64,000 bases of DNA from Tatumella citrea. Lineage in GTDB: Bacteria; Pseudomonadota; Gammaproteobacteria; Enterobacterales; Enterobacteriaceae. Below, in pieces: positions 16,948-26,797 of the stretch (position 1 is the first letter of the stretch; every line of letters starts with the position of its first letter). The notes under the pieces are model-generated. The model had not been told where the DNA came from. It saw only the letters and a program-made list of their open reading frames with translations, and did no database searches. The stretch lies in NCBI RefSeq assembly GCF_002163585.1, contig NZ_CP015579.1:806001-870000 (forward strand), read 5' to 3'. Position numbers and translations under genes: made by a program.

Positions 16948-18360
16948 GTGACGCGTTACCAGCAACTTGCCAGCCTGCTCAGTGAAAGGATTATTCAAGG
17001 GTTATACCGCGAAGGGGAGAAATTACCGTCGGTACGTACTCTGAGCCAGGAACACGGTGTCAGTATCAGCACAGTTCAGCAAACCTATCAGTTACTGGAG
17101 CAGCAACGTCTGATCACCGCACAGCCCCGTTCGGGATATTTTGTCGCTCCACAGAAAGCTCCTCCTCCTGTCCCGGCTGCATCACGGCCGGTACAGCGCC
17201 CTGTGGAGGTGACGCAGTGGGACCAGGTTTATACTTTACTGGAGGCCAGCAAAGATCCTCAGATTGTCTCTTTTGGCGGCGGTTTCCCGGATGCCTCTCA
17301 ACCCAGCCTGCAACCTCTGTGGCGTGAACTTAACCGTTTAATTCGCCAGCAGCCGGTAGAAATTCTTAATTATGATGAACTGGCAGGTAATTGTGAGTTA
17401 CGTAGTGAAATTGCCAGACTGATGCTCGACAGCGGCTCTGTGGTGACCGGGGATGACCTGATTATTACCAGCGGTTGTCATAATGCTTTATCGCTGGCAT
17501 TGCTGGCGATATGCAAACCCGGAGATATTATTGCGGTTGAATCCCCGGCATATTACGGCACCATGCAACTGTTGCGTAGCCTGGGGTTGAAAGCGATAGA
17601 AATTCCGACGGATCCTCAAAGCGGGCTAAGTGTTGAGGCTCTCGAACTGGCCCTGGGGCAGTGGCCGATTAAAGGGGTGATTGTGGTGCCTAACTGTAAT
17701 AACCCTCTGGGTTTTATTATGCCGGAGCCACGCAAACGGGCAATTATTTCTCTCGCCCAGCAGCATGATATCGTCATCTTTGAAGATGATATTTATGGTG
17801 ATTTGGCGACTGACTACCCACGGCCGGCTACGATCCATTCACTGGATATTGATGGCAGAGTCATGCTGTGCAGTTCGTTTACCAAAACCATAGCACCGGG
17901 TCTGCGTATCGGCTGGATAGCCCCCGGGCGCTACTACGATCGGCTGTTACAGATGAAGTATGCGGTAAGTGGCACCAATGTCCCGGCCACTCAACTGGCT
18001 ACGCTGGCATTTATTCGCGGTGGTCATTACTACCCGCATGTTCGACGTATGCGCCAGATTTATCTGCGTAATATGGAGACTTACACAAACTGGTTGCTCG
18101 AATATTTCCCGGACGGTATTTGTGTTACCCGGCCGACGGGCGGTTTTATGTTATGGGTGGAGCTGCCGCCGCAGGTAGATATGGTTTGTGTCGCCAGCAA
18201 GTTATCGCAAATGAAAATTCAGGTCGCGCCTGGTTCTTTGTTCTCTGCATCAGGAAAGCATCGCAACTGTCTGAGAATAAACTGTGCTTTATCTCCTGAT
18301 GAAAAATATCGCAAAGTCATGGAAAGGCTCGGAGAAACTATTCGTCAGGCGATGGAATAA
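16948..18360 (+). CDS. MocR-family (GntR plus aminotransferase) transcriptional regulator
   Basis: Chimeric regulator with an N-terminal GntR winged helix and a C-terminal fold-type I aminotransferase-like domain that uses pyridoxal phosphate as ligand or sensor. I chose GTG at 16948, giving TRYQQLASLLSERIIQG directly at the GntR start, with GGGGGA six bases upstream; a longer frame from 16873 adds a non-conserved hydrophobic stretch. Visible parts: LPSVRTLSQEHGVSISTVQQTYQLLE (helix-turn-helix), ITSGCHNALSLAL, VVPNCNNPLGFIMP, and CSSFTKTIAPGLRIGW holding the PLP lysine. E. coli YdcR is a similar protein, but the target here is unknown; the divergent small ORF is the nearest candidate. Confidence 0.85.
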   Translation: MTRYQQLASLLSERIIQGLYREGEKLPSVRTLSQEHGVSISTVQQTYQLLEQQRLITAQPRSGYFVAPQKAPPPVPAASRPVQRPVEVTQWDQVYTLLEASKDPQIVSFGGGFPDASQPSLQPLWRELNRLIRQQPVEILNYDELAGNCELRSEIARLMLDSGSVVTGDDLIITSGCHNALSLALLAICKPGDIIAVESPAYYGTMQLLRSLGLKAIEIPTDPQSGLSVEALELALGQWPIKGVIVVPNCNNPLGFIMPEPRKRAIISLAQQHDIVIFEDDIYGDLATDYPRPATIHSLDIDGRVMLCSSFTKTIAPGLRIGWIAPGRYYDRLLQMKYAVSGTNVPATQLATLAFIRGGHYYPHVRRMRQIYLRNMETYTNWLLEYFPDGICVTRPTGGFMLWVELPPQVDMVCVASKLSQMKIQVAPGSLFSASGKHRNCLRINCALSPDEKYRKVMERLGETIRQAME

Positions 18361-18403
18361 GCGCTTTCCGTTGCCCGGCGATGGCCAGGCAGTTGATTCT
18401 CTG

Positions 18404-18448
18404 TTCACCCTGCAGTCGCATTAGTGACTAATCCGGCTGCAGGGTGAA
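18404..18448 (+). terminator. Nested palindrome after the MocR gene
   Basis: TTCACCCTGCAG (18404-18415) pairs perfectly with CTGCAGGGTGAA (18437-18448). The loop itself holds the palindrome ATTAGTGACTAAT (18420-18432). There is no T-run directly after it. It may terminate the MocR transcript or act as a regulatory cruciform. Confidence 0.5.
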
Positions 18449-18760
18449 TATAAAGTCACTAAATGTGTTTTCTCATTCCGTTGTTTTTTATAATTAACAT
18501 ATTTATCAGTGTGTTATATTACACTTTTATTAACCTTAACTGATTAATTATTGCTTGCCTGAGTATGGCAAAGGTGACATTATGAGCGCCGTTTATTTTT
18601 GCCATTAACTGCCCTGCGAGGATATTACGGTGAACATCAATTTCTGTTCTGCTCGTAATTTGATCATCAACCAGCACCCCTGTGCTGAGTACCAGGGTGC
18701 CTGCCGGAATACTCCGTTTTTCACCATGCGGTGAAGCCAGCCTGTGGCTGCTTGTTGGGC

Positions 18761-18898
18761 ATGAGTAAGAACAGAGACATTTCTGATTTTACTGATGTCT
18801 ATCATCCCGAACTGAACCAGGTTCACAGCCAGATATCTGACATTATTCGCCGGGGAATTTTCCCCATGCTGTGCCTTCGAGCACCCACTCATCCTTGA
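18761..18898 (+). CDS. Candidate 45-residue leader peptide upstream of speC
   Basis: An open frame of 45 codons begins MSKNRDISDFTDVYHPELNQ and ends FPMLCLRAPTHP before TGA, 18 bases ahead of speC. The ribosome site is weak (TTGGGC). A C-terminal proline before the stop is shared with known arrest peptides such as TnaC, and ornithine decarboxylase genes can be controlled by leader peptides (SpeFL for speF). A GGGGAA/TTCCCC hairpin lies inside the frame. It shows no similarity that I can see to SpeFL. The call is tentative. Confidence 0.3.
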   Translation: MSKNRDISDFTDVYHPELNQVHSQISDIIRRGIFPMLCLRAPTHP

Positions 18899-18916
18899 CC
18901 TTTGGGGATTTGTGCT

Positions 18917-21070
18917 ATGACACCAATGAAAATTGCGGCCAGTGCCGCGCTGATTCCGGTTATTTCTTCTGAGCGGCCGCTGGTGGCTCTGGAACATACT
19001 GATTTTACCGACGTGGCTGCGGTCGTACTGACTGTGGCCGATGCCAGCAAAGCGATGCTCTCTTTGCTCAGGCGCAGTGGCTTTAACTTGCCGGTATTTG
19101 TAGCCGGTCATCTGTCTTCTCAGGATGACACAGGAGTCATTACCGGTGAGTATCATCCTGATGCAGAAGGTAATGCTGCACTGGAACAGGCTGCCGGTGA
19201 GTATCAGGAAGCGCTACTGCCTCCTTTTTTCGACACGCTGACCCGTTATGTCGGAATGAACAACAGTACTTTTGCCTGTCCCGGTCATCAGGGCGGTGAG
19301 TTCTTCCGTAAACATCCGGCTGGTCGTCAGTTCTTTGACTTCTTTGGCGAGAATATTTTCCGTTCAGATATGTGTAATGCTGATGTCCGGCTGGGTGATC
19401 TGCTGATCCATGAGGGTTCGGCCAAAGATGCCCAAAAGTTTGCGGCAAAAGTATTTAATGCGGATAAAACCTACTTTGTGCTGAACGGGACTTCCAGCGC
19501 CAACAAAGTTGTGACCAATGCGTTACTGACCCCGGGCGATCTGGTGTTGTTTGATCGCAATAACCACAAGTCGAATCATCACGGTGCTTTAATTCAGGCA
19601 GGGGCAACGCCGGTCTATCTGGAAGCTGCCCGTAATCCGTTCGGTTTTATCGGTGGTATTGATGCGCACTGCTTTGATGAAGGTTATCTGCGTAAACAGC
19701 TACAGCAGGTTGCACCGGATCGGGCAAAAGAAGCTCGTCCTTTCCGTCTGGCAATTATCCAGTTGGGAACCTATGACGGTACCGTATATAACGCGCGTCA
19801 GGTCGTCGATAAAATTGGTCATCTGTGTGATTACATACTGTTTGATTCTGCCTGGCTGGGTTACGAACAGTTTATCCCGATGATGGCTGATTGCTCGCCG
19901 CTGCTGCTGGATCTGAAAGAGAATGATCCGGGGATCTTTGTGACTCAGTCAGTGCATAAACAACTGGCAGGATTCTCCCAGACCTCACAGATCCACAAGA
20001 AAGATAACCATATTCGCGGACAAAAGCGTTTCTGCCCGCATAAGCGGCTGAATAATGCCTTTATGTTGCACGCTTCTACCAGCCCGTTTTATCCGTTGTT
20101 TGCCGCCCTGGATGTGAATGCGAAAATTCATCAGGGGCAGGCGGGCCGTAAGCTGTGGCAGGAGTGTGTCACTCTGGGAATTGAGGCTCGTAAGGCGATT
20201 CTTTCACAGTGCCGGATGATCCGTCCGTTCCTGCCGGAAACTGTCGATGGCAAGCGCTGGGAAGATATCCCGACAGAGACTCTGGCCAGTGATCGCCGCT
20301 ACTTTAGTTTTGAGCCCGGAGCTCGCTGGCATGGTTTTGCCGGTTATGCACAGGGGCAGTATCTGGTGGATCCCTGCAAATTGTTGCTGACCACACCAGG
20401 CATAGATGCAGCAACCGGTGAGTACAGTAATTTTGGTATTCCCGCGACAATTCTCGCCCATTATCTGCGGGAAAACGGTATTGTGCCGGAAAAATGCGAT
20501 CTTAACTCAATTCTGTTCCTGATGACCCCGGCAGAAAGCGCCGATAAGATGGCAAAACTGGTGGCCAAACTGGCGCAGTTCGAACAGCATGTTGAAGAGG
20601 ATGCGTTGCTGGAAGAGGTTCTGCCAACCATTTATCGCAAATATGAACATCGCTACAAAGGTTACACCCTGCGTCAGCTATGCCAGGAAATGCACACACT
20701 GTATGTCAGTTATCAGGTGAAGGATCTGCAAAAAGCAATGTTCCGTCAGCAGAGCCTGCCACCGGTCAGGATGAATGCACAGCGGGCTCACCATCTGTAT
20801 CTGAGGGGCGAAGTGGAGCTGGTACCGCTGGCACAGGCTGAGGGCCGGATTGCTGCCGAGGGAGCCTTACCTTATCCGCCAGGTGTGCTCTGTGTGGTGC
20901 CGGGCGAACTTTGGGGTGGTGCGGTGCAGCGTTATTTTCTGGCACTGGAAGAGGGGATTAATCTGCTGCCAGGATTTTCTCCGGAGTTGCAGGGCGTTTA
21001 TATTCGTGAAGATGAAAAGGGTACTGAACGCCTTTACGGCTGGGTGTTGTTACCCGATGCGCTAGACTAA
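18917..21070 (+). CDS. speC: Ornithine decarboxylase SpeC
   Basis: PLP enzyme converting ornithine to putrescine and CO2 in the cytoplasm. The ATG at 18917 gives MTPMKIAASAALIP, aligning with the E. coli SpeC start, and 717 residues. Group III decarboxylase marks: an N-terminal wing domain (TDFTDVAAVVLTVADAS), NSTFACPGHQGGEFFRKHPAG, LNGTSSANKVVTNALL, and the PLP lysine in TQSVHKQLAGFSQTSQIHKKDNH. I call speC rather than speF from overall similarity and from synteny with mltC, although nupG, which separates them in E. coli, is absent. No antiporter gene (potE) follows, consistent with the biosynthetic enzyme. Confidence 0.93.
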   Translation: MTPMKIAASAALIPVISSERPLVALEHTDFTDVAAVVLTVADASKAMLSLLRRSGFNLPVFVAGHLSSQDDTGVITGEYHPDAEGNAALEQAAGEYQEALLPPFFDTLTRYVGMNNSTFACPGHQGGEFFRKHPAGRQFFDFFGENIFRSDMCNADVRLGDLLIHEGSAKDAQKFAAKVFNADKTYFVLNGTSSANKVVTNALLTPGDLVLFDRNNHKSNHHGALIQAGATPVYLEAARNPFGFIGGIDAHCFDEGYLRKQLQQVAPDRAKEARPFRLAIIQLGTYDGTVYNARQVVDKIGHLCDYILFDSAWLGYEQFIPMMADCSPLLLDLKENDPGIFVTQSVHKQLAGFSQTSQIHKKDNHIRGQKRFCPHKRLNNAFMLHASTSPFYPLFAALDVNAKIHQGQAGRKLWQECVTLGIEARKAILSQCRMIRPFLPETVDGKRWEDIPTETLASDRRYFSFEPGARWHGFAGYAQGQYLVDPCKLLLTTPGIDAATGEYSNFGIPATILAHYLRENGIVPEKCDLNSILFLMTPAESADKMAKLVAKLAQFEQHVEEDALLEEVLPTIYRKYEHRYKGYTLRQLCQEMHTLYVSYQVKDLQKAMFRQQSLPPVRMNAQRAHHLYLRGEVELVPLAQAEGRIAAEGALPYPPGVLCVVPGELWGGAVQRYFLALEEGINLLPGFSPELQGVYIREDEKGTERLYGWVLLPDALD

Positions 21071-21076
21071 AATACA

Positions 21077-21108
21077 GAACCCGATACCGGTAGCCCGGTA
21101 TCGGGTTC
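21077..21108. terminator. Bidirectional terminator speC/mltC
   Basis: GAACCCGATACCGG-TAGC-CCGGTATCGGGTTC is a perfect 14-base-pair stem between the convergent speC and mltC genes, with short T-rich stretches on either side. It probably serves both. Confidence 0.8.
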
Positions 21109-21112
21109 ATGT

Positions 21113-22189
21113 TTAATAGCGATAATAGCTGTGCTGAGCATTATTCACTTTGTACAGATAACGCCGTGATTCCATCGCCGGGTGGTTATTGACCAGGGTC
21201 TGGTAAACCTGATCCGGTGACATGCCATTGATAATGCTGAAGGCGCGATCTTTGTTCGATGAGAAGATACGCAACACGCTTCCGGCACCACCGTTATACG
21301 CAGTGATCACTGCATAACGCCGTGAGACCGGGTTAGAGATTCCTGCCAGATAGGTATTCTGCAGCAGTGACAGGTAGGCCGTACCGGCATCAATATTGTT
21401 GGCCGGATCCAGCAGATATCCGCGGCTTGGTTTGCCCCATTTACCCTTCATCCGGAATACGTCAACCCCTGCAGTATGCTGAACGACCTGCATCAGACCA
21501 AGTGCATCAGAGTTACTGACCGCATACGGGTTAAAACTGGACTCGGTTTGCATAATAGCCAGGATCAGTGAAGAGTCTACACCGTACTGTTCTGAGGCTT
21601 TGCGTACCAGCGGCAGATATTTATGCGCACGTTTATTCAGATGGTTTGGTACCATCGGAATGGTTACCGACCAGATAACATGCAGCCCGGACATCCGGCG
21701 CTGAAGTTTATATTTCAACAGATAGTCGGCAAAACTGGCTGCCCGGCCCTGCCAGCGAATGGCGTGACCAGTATTATCCAGTACCTCACCGTACAGCAAA
21801 GGCTCCTGGCTTAGCTTAATGTCATTGGCGTCTGAATAGAGATCCACATTACCGGGGTTTTCACCAATCAGTAAGGTGGTAATAATTGCCTGGCGCAGAC
21901 TGGCCATCGGGTCAGTACCGGCAATGGTCTCGATAGTAATATTACCGCTGTCAAAGTTGATATGACTGCGGGTGTAATAGTTATCGCTATATTTTACATA
22001 GTCTTTCGGCCCGGCAATCAGTACCTCATTAATGCCCCAGATATTCTCAATGTTATGGGCAAACTGCCCCATCAGAATGTCAAAGCCGTTGGTGTCTTTC
22101 ACCCAGGCTTCATTAAATGCCGGGGTCTTATGGCTGGAACAGGAGACCAGTAACGGAGCAATCAACAGTAGTGGGTACAGTTTTTTCAT
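21113..22189 (-). CDS. mltC: Membrane-bound lytic murein transglycosylase C
   Basis: Outer-membrane lipoprotein that cleaves peptidoglycan glycan strands to 1,6-anhydro products. The lipobox LLVSC places the lipidated cysteine at residue 17. The N-terminal half is the MltC-specific domain; the C-terminal half is the SLT goose-lysozyme-like domain with the catalytic glutamate in [27 protein letters not shown] and [13 protein letters not shown]. Length is 358 residues, as in the family. It is the last gene of a mutY-yggX-mltC run, 53 bases after yggX. Confidence 0.95.
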   Translation of the reverse strand: MKKLYPLLLIAPLLVSCSSHKTPAFNEAWVKDTNGFDILMGQFAHNIENIWGINEVLIAGPKDYVKYSDNYYTRSHINFDSGNITIETIAGTDPMASLRQAIITTLLIGENPGNVDLYSDANDIKLSQEPLLYGEVLDNTGHAIRWQGRAASFADYLLKYKLQRRMSGLHVIWSVTIPMVPNHLNKRAHKYLPLVRKASEQYGVDSSLILAIMQTESSFNPYAVSNSDALGLMQVVQHTAGVDVFRMKGKWGKPSRGYLLDPANNIDAGTAYLSLLQNTYLAGISNPVSRRYAVITAYNGGAGSVLRIFSSNKDRAFSIINGMSPDQVYQTLVNNHPAMESRRYLYKVNNAQHSYYRY

Positions 22190-22242
22190 TTTATCTGTTT
22201 GGCTGATTGTGGGTAACGAACGTTTTCACGCAATACAGAATA

Positions 22243-22515
22243 TTACGGTGCCGGAGGAGTATAACCTTCAATATGGACATCTTTCCCCTCAAACAGAAAA
22301 TTTATCATTTCCTGTTCCAGCACTTTACGATCTTCAGGATTCATCATGCTGAGTTTTTTCTCGTTGATCAGCATGGTTTGCTTGGTCATCCACTCCTGCC
22401 AGGCTGGTTTAGAAATTTCCTGAAAAATACGTTTCCCCAGTTCACCCGGATATAACTGAAAATCTTGTCCTTCAGCTTCGCGTTGCAGGTAAGTACAAAA
22501 AATTGTGCGACTCAT
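22243..22515 (-). CDS. yggX: Probable Fe(2+)-trafficking protein YggX
   Basis: Small 90-residue cytoplasmic protein linked to iron handling and protection of iron-sulfur enzymes from oxidants. The start [20 protein letters not shown] contains the single conserved cysteine at residue 7, and [32 protein letters not shown] is the family core. Its ATG shares a base with the mutY stop (TAATG), so the two are co-translated. Pairing with the iron-sulfur repair enzyme MutY is the normal enteric arrangement. Confidence 0.95.
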   Translation of the reverse strand: MSRTIFCTYLQREAEGQDFQLYPGELGKRIFQEISKPAWQEWMTKQTMLINEKKLSMMNPEDRKVLEQEMINFLFEGKDVHIEGYTPPAP

Positions 22516-23600
22516 TATTCTTCCTCGTTTGGCTTACGCGAGTGTAATACCAGTTGTTGCGGGTGTCTCAGCTCATTTAACAGACGCTCTACCGGAGCGG
22601 CCAGTCCGACCTCGGGAGCTCGCGCTAAGTTATACCAGAGACTGCTGCTTTCATCCATTAAAGAGCCGAAAGCCGGCTTGTTCAGATAACAGGGTACAAT
22701 ATCCAGATGAAAATGGCTGAAAGTATGACGAAATGCAGTCATTTGCTGCACTGAGCCACTGATCCCCCGTTCTGCCAGCCAGTCATGCATGGCTTGTTCG
22801 CTGTCAAACTGTGGGAAACAGTATAACCCTCCCCAGATTCCCACCGGAGGCCGCTGCTGTAACAGCACATTTTCACCCTGTTGCAGTAATAAAAACCAGG
22901 CAGTTTTTACTGGCTGGGCCTTTTTCGGTTTTTTCCCGGGATATTTTTCCCAGCTGTGATGAGCATAAGCGATACATCCACTGCTTAGCGGGCACAGCTC
23001 GCATTTGGGACGTGAACGGGTGCAGACCGTCGCTCCAAGATCCATCATTGCCTGGTTGAACTGGCTGACACCCTGCGCAGGGGTGACCTGCTCACTCAGC
23101 TGCCAGAGCCGTTTTTCTACATCGGTTTTTCCCGGCCAGCCATCGACCGCGTAGCAACGGGCTAGTACCCGTTTTACATTACCGTCGAGGATAGGGTAGT
23201 GCTGTCCCAGTGACAGCGAGAGGATGGCTCCGGCCGTCGAACGTCCGACCCCCGGTAAATCTGCGACATCTTCGAAGTTTTGTGGGAAAATCCCCCCGTG
23301 CTTTTCTGCCACCTGGCAGGCAGCCTTATGCAGATTACGGGCGCGGGCGTAGTAACCCAGGCCGGTCCACAGATGCAGCACCTCGTCAAGCGGCGCGGCA
23401 GCCAAATCAGTAACCGTCGGAAAGCGGGCCATAAAGCGTTCGAAGTAAGGGATCACCGTGGCAACCTGAGTCTGCTGTAGCATTACCTCAGACAACCACA
23501 CCTTATACGGGGTTTTTTGCTGTTGCCAGGGCAGGGTCTTACGCCCATATTTCTGGTACCAGTCGAGAGTGTATTGCGCAAAGTGCGATGATTGCATCAT
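22515..23600 (-). CDS. mutY: Adenine DNA glycosylase MutY
   Basis: Removes adenine mispaired with 8-oxoguanine. From the first of two adjacent ATGs the product has 361 residues; the frame is open 26 codons further but those residues are not family-like. Visible: helix-hairpin-helix [14 protein letters not shown], catalytic aspartate in [15 protein letters not shown], the 4Fe-4S loop C-x6-C-x2-C-x5-C ([17 protein letters not shown]), and the C-terminal NUDIX-like domain that recognises oxoG ([20 protein letters not shown]). It is divergent from trmB by about 150 bases. Confidence 0.96.
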   Translation of the reverse strand: MMQSSHFAQYTLDWYQKYGRKTLPWQQQKTPYKVWLSEVMLQQTQVATVIPYFERFMARFPTVTDLAAAPLDEVLHLWTGLGYYARARNLHKAACQVAEKHGGIFPQNFEDVADLPGVGRSTAGAILSLSLGQHYPILDGNVKRVLARCYAVDGWPGKTDVEKRLWQLSEQVTPAQGVSQFNQAMMDLGATVCTRSRPKCELCPLSSGCIAYAHHSWEKYPGKKPKKAQPVKTAWFLLLQQGENVLLQQRPPVGIWGGLYCFPQFDSEQAMHDWLAERGISGSVQQMTAFRHTFSHFHLDIVPCYLNKPAFGSLMDESSSLWYNLARAPEVGLAAPVERLLNELRHPQQLVLHSRKPNEEE

Positions 23601-23753
23601 GACCGCGAAAATTTCCACCAAAAGCTCACAAGAGGCAGGAATTCCAGCACAGACCTGCCAGACTGTAAACATGAACATTGCAAAGGCTTGCTTCCGGGGA
23701 CGAAGTTTGGATAATTCCCGTCTTTGTTAAAATATCAACCTACAGGCATTACT

Positions 23754-24473
23754 ATGATCAATGATGTCATCACGCCAGAGTTCGACGAGAACGGTCGTCC
23801 GTTACGGCGTATCCGCAGCTTTGTCCGTCGTCAGGGCCGACTGACCAATGGCCAGCAGCACGCGCTGGACAATTACTGGCCGGAGATGGGGGTTGAGTTT
23901 ACACCTGAACCGGTGAACTTTGCCGCACTGTTTGGCCGTGAAGCACCGGTGGTGTTAGAAATCGGTTTTGGAATGGGGGCTTCGCTGGTCACCATGGCTC
24001 AGCAAAATCCTCATCAGGACTTTTTTGGGATTGAAGTTCATGCGCCCGGCGTGGGTGCCTGTCTGGGAGCTGCCCATGAAGCCGGGCTGACCAACCTGCG
24101 GGTGATGTGCCACGATGCTATGGAAGTGCTGGAATCGATGATCCCGGATAATTCACTGCGTATGGTTCAGCTGTTTTTCCCTGATCCGTGGCATAAAGCC
24201 CGTCATAATAAACGTCGTATAGTTCAGGTACCTTTTGCTGAGCTGGTATTACGTAAGCTAAAACTCGGCGGTGATTTCCATATGGCTACCGACTGGGAAA
24301 ACTATGCGGAGCACATGCTGGAAGTGATGCAAAATATTCCTGGTTATCGTAACCATTCGGCCGAAGGTAACTTTGTACCGCGCCCGGAAAGCCGTCCGTT
24401 AACTAAGTTTGAACAACGTGGCCAGCGTCTGGGACACGGAGTTTGGGATTTGATGTTTGAGAGGATTAAATAA
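23754..24473 (+). CDS. trmB: tRNA (guanine-N7)-methyltransferase TrmB
   Basis: AdoMet-dependent enzyme that makes m7G46 in tRNA variable loops. The ATG giving [18 protein letters not shown] yields 239 residues, the E. coli length; the ten extra upstream codons are not conserved. Motifs: [14 protein letters not shown] (AdoMet-binding motif I), [12 protein letters not shown], and [18 protein letters not shown], the signature catalytic segment. It overlaps yggL by one base (TAATG). Confidence 0.96.
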   Translation: MINDVITPEFDENGRPLRRIRSFVRRQGRLTNGQQHALDNYWPEMGVEFTPEPVNFAALFGREAPVVLEIGFGMGASLVTMAQQNPHQDFFGIEVHAPGVGACLGAAHEAGLTNLRVMCHDAMEVLESMIPDNSLRMVQLFFPDPWHKARHNKRRIVQVPFAELVLRKLKLGGDFHMATDWENYAEHMLEVMQNIPGYRNHSAEGNFVPRPESRPLTKFEQRGQRLGHGVWDLMFERIK

Positions 24474-24799
24474 TGGCAGTACAACGTAGTCGTCGTTTAC
24501 GTAAGAAAATGCACCTGGCAGAATTTCAGGAACTTGGTTTTTCTGTTAGCTGGACCTTTGCCGCAGGTACCTCAGAGCAGGATATTGATGCCACTCTGGA
24601 TGCTTTTGTCGATGAAGTGATTGAGCCAAATGGCCTGGCTTATGACGGTAGCGGCTATCTGCAATGGGAAGGACTCGTCTGTCTGCAGCAAACCGGAAAA
24701 TGTACCGATGAGCACCGCCAGTTAGTACGTGAGTGGCTGGAAGCACGTAAATTGTCTGATGTAAAAGTCACGGAACTGTTTGACGTCTGGTGGGACTAA
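24473..24799 (+). CDS. yggL: DUF469 family protein YggL
   Basis: A 108-residue cytoplasmic protein of the DUF469/YggL family. In E. coli YggL has been reported to associate with the 50S ribosomal subunit; the precise role is unclear. The N-terminus is highly basic ([22 protein letters not shown]), followed by FVDEVIEPNGLAYDGSGYLQWEGLVC and a C-terminal LFDVWWD, all typical. It is translationally coupled to trmB, and a weak CAGGT/ACCTG hairpin follows. Confidence 0.92.
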   Translation: MAVQRSRRLRKKMHLAEFQELGFSVSWTFAAGTSEQDIDATLDAFVDEVIEPNGLAYDGSGYLQWEGLVCLQQTGKCTDEHRQLVREWLEARKLSDVKVTELFDVWWD

Positions 24800-24888
24800 G
24801 TCTCTGCAGGTGAGTTACCTGTTGTTATCAGTCAGTGAACCAGTGCCCGACAGCAAATAATGCATTGCCGGGACAGAAAGGAGTATGC

Positions 24889-25602
24889 ATGTTACGTGAA
24901 GTTATCGCTGTCGGGGTTTTGCTGGCTACCACCCCGGCGTGGGCAGATTATCAGTGCCCGGTAAAACCTCAGGATGATATTGCTGTCACGGCACAGCAGG
25001 TGGCTGTCAGTGGCAGTAATGGTAATCTGACTATTTCTCCGCAGGGAGAGATGACGTTTAACGGCCAACCGGTGCATGCCAGCCAGGCATTGCGTCAGCA
25101 GGCGATTGCCTATCAGTCTGCATTACGCAGTGATTTACCGTGGATTGACCAGGGTGCCCTTCAGCGGCTGGAAACCAGCCGTAATGCGCTGGATAAAGTG
25201 ATTGTCGAGAAACTGGGTCCCGACAGTCATGTTCGGACACGGCTGGCGACACTGGATACTGGCCTGAAAGCACAGATGAACCGCGTGATTGAACATCGTG
25301 ATGATGGACTATATTTCCATCATGCGGCGATTGATCAGGTTCGGGCTGATGGTGAAAAACTGGTGCAAAACGCGATGGGCGGAATACTCCAGGACAGCCT
25401 GAATGAACTGGGGAGTTCCAAATCATCCGGCGATAACCCTCTGCAGGCATTAATGGGTAACCTGGGTGGGCTACAACAGTCTATCCGTAGCGAAGCCAGT
25501 AAGCAGGAAAAGGATTTTCAGGCGTTTGGTCATCAGGTTTGCGGGAAGGTTGAAGCACTGGAACAACAACGCACAGCCATCTGGCAACAGCTTAGTAAGT
25601 AA
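24889..25602 (+). CDS. yggN: Periplasmic DUF2884 protein YggN
   Basis: A 237-residue exported protein of unknown function. I use the ATG at 24889 because an AAAGGAG ribosome site precedes it and it opens a signal peptide (MLREVIAVGVLLATTPAWA, cleavage before DYQC). The mature part has two cysteines (DYQCPVK and HQVCGKVEA) that could pair, and long polar helices. E. coli YggN has the same position next to yggL. Nothing in the sequence shows an active site. Confidence 0.88.
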   Translation: MLREVIAVGVLLATTPAWADYQCPVKPQDDIAVTAQQVAVSGSNGNLTISPQGEMTFNGQPVHASQALRQQAIAYQSALRSDLPWIDQGALQRLETSRNALDKVIVEKLGPDSHVRTRLATLDTGLKAQMNRVIEHRDDGLYFHHAAIDQVRADGEKLVQNAMGGILQDSLNELGSSKSSGDNPLQALMGNLGGLQQSIRSEASKQEKDFQAFGHQVCGKVEALEQQRTAIWQQLSK

Positions 25603-25614
25603 TCTCTTCAGTAT

Positions 25615-25643
25615 CAGCAGTATCAGGTCCTCTGATACTGCTG
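25615..25643. terminator. Bidirectional hairpin yggN/hemW
   Basis: CAGCAGTATCAG-GTCCT-CTGATACTGCTG is a perfect 12-base-pair stem between the convergent yggN and hemW genes. T-runs are weak, but position and symmetry favour a shared terminator. Confidence 0.7.
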
Positions 25644-25657
25644 AATATCTCAGTCAG

Positions 25658-26797
25658 TTATTCCTGTTCCAGAAAAAATTCCAGCAAACTGTTAAGGAAC
25701 AGCCGGCCTTTCTCTGTGACCTGCCAACTGGCTGCCGTCTCCTGTAAATAACCGGCTGCGATTGCCTGGTCCAGAGCAGGACGAATATGTTGCTCATTCA
25801 GCCCGGTAAAGCGGCTAAATTCATCCCGAGGGCAGGGCTCGGATAAGCGGAAGCGGTTCATAAAATATTCAAACGGCTTTTCATCATCAGGCACGCTGTA
25901 GCGTTTATCCAGGTATTCACCGCGCATAAACCCCTTTGGATGGCGGGTTTTCACCGTTCTGATAATTTCACCGTCAGCCCGGGTAAGTTTGCCGTGGGAA
26001 CCACAACCAATTCCCAGATAGTCGCCAAACCGCCAGTAGTTCAGATTGTGCTGACATTGCAGGCCGGGACGGGCATAGGCAGAGGTTTCGTATTGCTGAT
26101 AACCCGCATCGGTAAGCAACTGATGCCCCTGCTCAAAGATATCCCACAATGCATCATCATCTGGCAATACTGGTGGCCGTGAGGCAAACAACGTATTAGG
26201 TTCAATGGTCAGTTGATACCATGAAAGATGCGGTGGAGATAACGCAATCGCCTGTCGTAAATCGTCTAAGGCTTCTTCCAGCGACTGATCAGGCAGACCG
26301 TGCATCAAATCGAGGTTAAAGCTGCGCAGCCCCAGCCCGGCGGCCAGCTCTGCCGCCCGTTTTGCTTCTTCCGGCCCATGGATACGTCCCAGGCGTTGTA
26401 GCTTGGCAGGGCTGAAACTCTGTACTCCGATAGAAATACGGTTAACCCCGGCCTGCTGATAGCCGCTAAAACGATCAGCTTCTACGGTGCCAGGGTTAGC
26501 TTCCATCGTTATTTCGGCATCTGCGGCCAGCGGTAAACGCTGACGAACACCGTTCAGTAAGACATGCATTGCTTCGCTGCTGAGCAGACTGGGGGTGCCG
26601 CCGCCGATAAAAATTGTCGAGACTTCACGCCCTGAAGTCAGGGGGAGGTCACACTCCAGGTCGGCCAGCAAATGTTCCACATATTCCATATGCGGAACAT
26701 CGCCTTTCAGTGCGTGAGAGTTGAAATCACAATACGGGCACTTCTGTACACACCAGGGAATATGAATATACAGACTCAGTGGTGGCAGATTACCCAT
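25658..26797 (-). CDS. hemW: Heme chaperone HemW (radical SAM, HemN-like)
   Basis: Radical-SAM family protein that binds heme and delivers it to membrane respiratory enzymes; it is not coproporphyrinogen oxidase despite the similarity. The ATG at 26797 gives [19 protein letters not shown], the normal family start, 379 residues, and overlaps the end of rdgB by eight bases. The radical-SAM triad CVQKCPYC is at about residues 16-23, lacking the fourth cysteine typical of Hem[32 protein letters not shown] and [12 protein letters not shown] are conserved. It is the last gene of a yggS-yggT-rdgB-hemW operon and its role suits the nitrate-reductase heme needs of this genome. Confidence 0.95.
   Translation of the reverse strand: MGNLPPLSLYIHIPWCVQKCPYCDFNSHALKGDVPHMEYVEHLLADLECDLPLTSGREVSTIFIGGGTPSLLSSEAMHVLLNGVRQRLPLAADAEITMEANPGTVEADRFSGYQQAGVNRISIGVQSFSPAKLQRLGRIHGPEEAKRAAELAAGLGLRSFNLDLMHGLPDQSLEEALDDLRQAIALSPPHLSWYQLTIEPNTLFASRPPVLPDDDALWDIFEQGHQLLTDAGYQQYETSAYARPGLQCQHNLNYWRFGDYLGIGCGSHGKLTRADGEIIRTVKTRHPKGFMRGEYLDKRYSVPDDEKPFEYFMNRFRLSEPCPRDEFSRFTGLNEQHIRPALDQAIAAGYLQETAASWQVTEKGRLFLNSLLEFFLEQE

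Larger units (their letters stand above)
18361..18916. other. Long leader region upstream of speC
   Basis: These 556 bases hold no standard gene. From left to right I see a nested palindrome (18404-18448), an AT-rich stretch with promoter-like hexamers around 18481-18520 but no clean -35/-10 pair, an 8-codon frame (18582-18608) with an AAGGTG ribosome site, hairpin-forming GC-rich DNA around 18675-18735, and a 45-codon frame (18761-18898) ending 18 bases before speC. If transcription starts near 18520, the speC leader is about 400 bases, unusually long. Confidence 0.5.

Noticed and set aside
18605..19156. 183-codon minus-strand frame upstream of and inside speC
   Set aside because: It overlaps the well-supported start of speC, is rich in His, Arg and Gln as antisense shadows are, and has no family features.
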